A program made the translations under genes and the position numbers. 64,000 bases of DNA from Brachycybe producta (taxonomy: Eukaryota > Arthropoda > Diplopoda > Playtdesmida > Andrognathidae), in contig JAUPFP010000026.1 of assembly GCA_036925085.1 (NCBI GenBank), positions 2,636,058-2,700,057 of the forward strand. The letters run 5' to 3'. The notes below the pieces were generated by a model. That model saw only the letters and a program-made list of their open reading frames with translations. It was not told where the DNA came from and ran no database searches. Shown here one piece after another: positions 63,538-64,000 of this stretch; the stretch's first letter is position 1; every line of letters starts with the position of its first letter.

Positions 63538-63733
63538 GAATGCTCTTCCTAAACAGGCTATTGATGATGTCATTAATGAATTATGGGTTTAAATTTTCAT
63601 TTTTTTATATTTGCAATGCAGACCTGTTATTTTTTTTTGTAGTTATTATATATTGACAATGCATCTTGCAGCGCTTGGATCTTAAGGTCCCTCTGCCATA
63701 GGCCAACCAGCTGCTTGCAGGGTATTTTTTTGG
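63538..63733 (+). mobile_element. LINE 3' end, copy 2
   Basis: Matches 37640-37815: AATGCTCTTCCTAAACAGGC, TATTGATGATGTCATTAATG, the stop codon, then ATATTGACAATGCAT, GGATCTTAAGGTCCCTCTGC and CATAGGCCAACCAGCTGCTT. It holds the last 18 codons of the LINE frame (ends ...DDVINELWV) and the 3' untranslated tail. 5'-truncated, as is typical for LINE insertion. Confidence 0.8.
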
Positions 63734-63990
63734 GACTGGCTCACTACAGCTAACTGGGTCACTACAGCTACTAGGCTCACTACGGTTGGGGGTCACTACA
63801 GCTACCAAGGCTCACAAGCGCTACTAGGGGGAGAACAGCTACTTGGGTCACTACAGCTACCAAAAAAATTAATAGACCTTTTGTTCTTCAAAAGGGTCAC
63901 TACAGCTGTCTACCAAAAAATAGGGGGACAAAATATAGACCTTTTTTTATCACTTTTTCGTCACTACTACAGCTAAAAAAATAACCCTTT
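63734..63990. repeat. GGGTCACTACAGCTAC minisatellite
   Basis: About ten degenerate copies of GGGTCACTACAGCTACCAA, spacing 19-60 bp, continuing to the window edge. They directly follow the LINE tail. Confidence 0.75.
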
Positions 63991-64000
63991 CTCCCTAAAA

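Overview
The window looks like nuclear DNA of an invertebrate animal. It is AT-rich, mostly non-coding, packed with short inverted-repeat transposons and satellites, and holds two long intronless Toll-like receptor genes of the protostome type (two LRRCT modules with an LRRNT between them). A lophotrochozoan such as a mollusc would fit, but nothing in the sequence fixes the phylum. No tRNA, rRNA, CRISPR or prokaryotic gene organisation was recognised.

Host genes: two Toll-like receptors on the + strand, TLR-A at 9846-13205 (1119 aa) and TLR-B at 19294-22338 (1014 aa). They are tandem paralogues. Their ectodomains have diverged and differ by about 100 residues, while the DNA around the start of the TIR domain is about 93% identical. 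The 6 kb between them is filled with nested transposons.

Retroelements: the best preserved mobile element is a complete LTR retrotransposon at 50471-57421, with two apparently identical 890-bp LTRs. It encodes a Gag with a CCHC zinc knuckle and a second 976+ codon ORF in the -1 frame. The two are joined by a textbook -1 frameshift site (TTTAAAC, 6-nt spacer, 10-bp stem). The second ORF has no recognisable protease, reverse transcriptase, RNase H or integrase, so the element looks non-autonomous yet keeps a large unknown protein where Pol should be. A broken CR1/L2-like LINE reverse transcriptase end lies at 37100-37693, and a matching LINE 3' end at 63538-63733.

DNA transposons: at least eight elements carry 8-bp target duplications typical of hAT, several nested inside one another (15896-16828 with 16066-16671 inside; 34718-35534 with 34859-35336 inside; 18274-18977; 30217-30972; 34091-34523; 37220-37350; 38554-39399; 46529-48406). 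One keeps a recognisable hAT transposase C-terminus on the minus strand (16241-16390). Other families, named here for cross-reference: A, fold-back arrays of a CATTTGCCCTAAAAC-like unit; B, ends CTAGTGGGGTAACCCGTCAT; C, palindromic ~200 bp, ends ACAGGCATTTAGAAATCGGG, 9-bp duplications (Mutator-like); D, ends GCCTCGTTTTCACG at TTAA (piggyBac-like); E, ~300 bp, ends TACCTTGTACACA; F, long inverted repeats near TTAAGAGG. A mariner/IS630-like transposase relic lies at 15290-15480.

Tandem repeats: a 2-kb 30-bp alternating purine-pyrimidine satellite rich in CACGTG (2821-4790), a 0.9-kb CT microsatellite (14360-15262), CA/GA and 21-bp arrays (43955-44940), and a 23-bp satellite of about 53 copies (46540-47768) that has grown inside the end of a hAT-type element.
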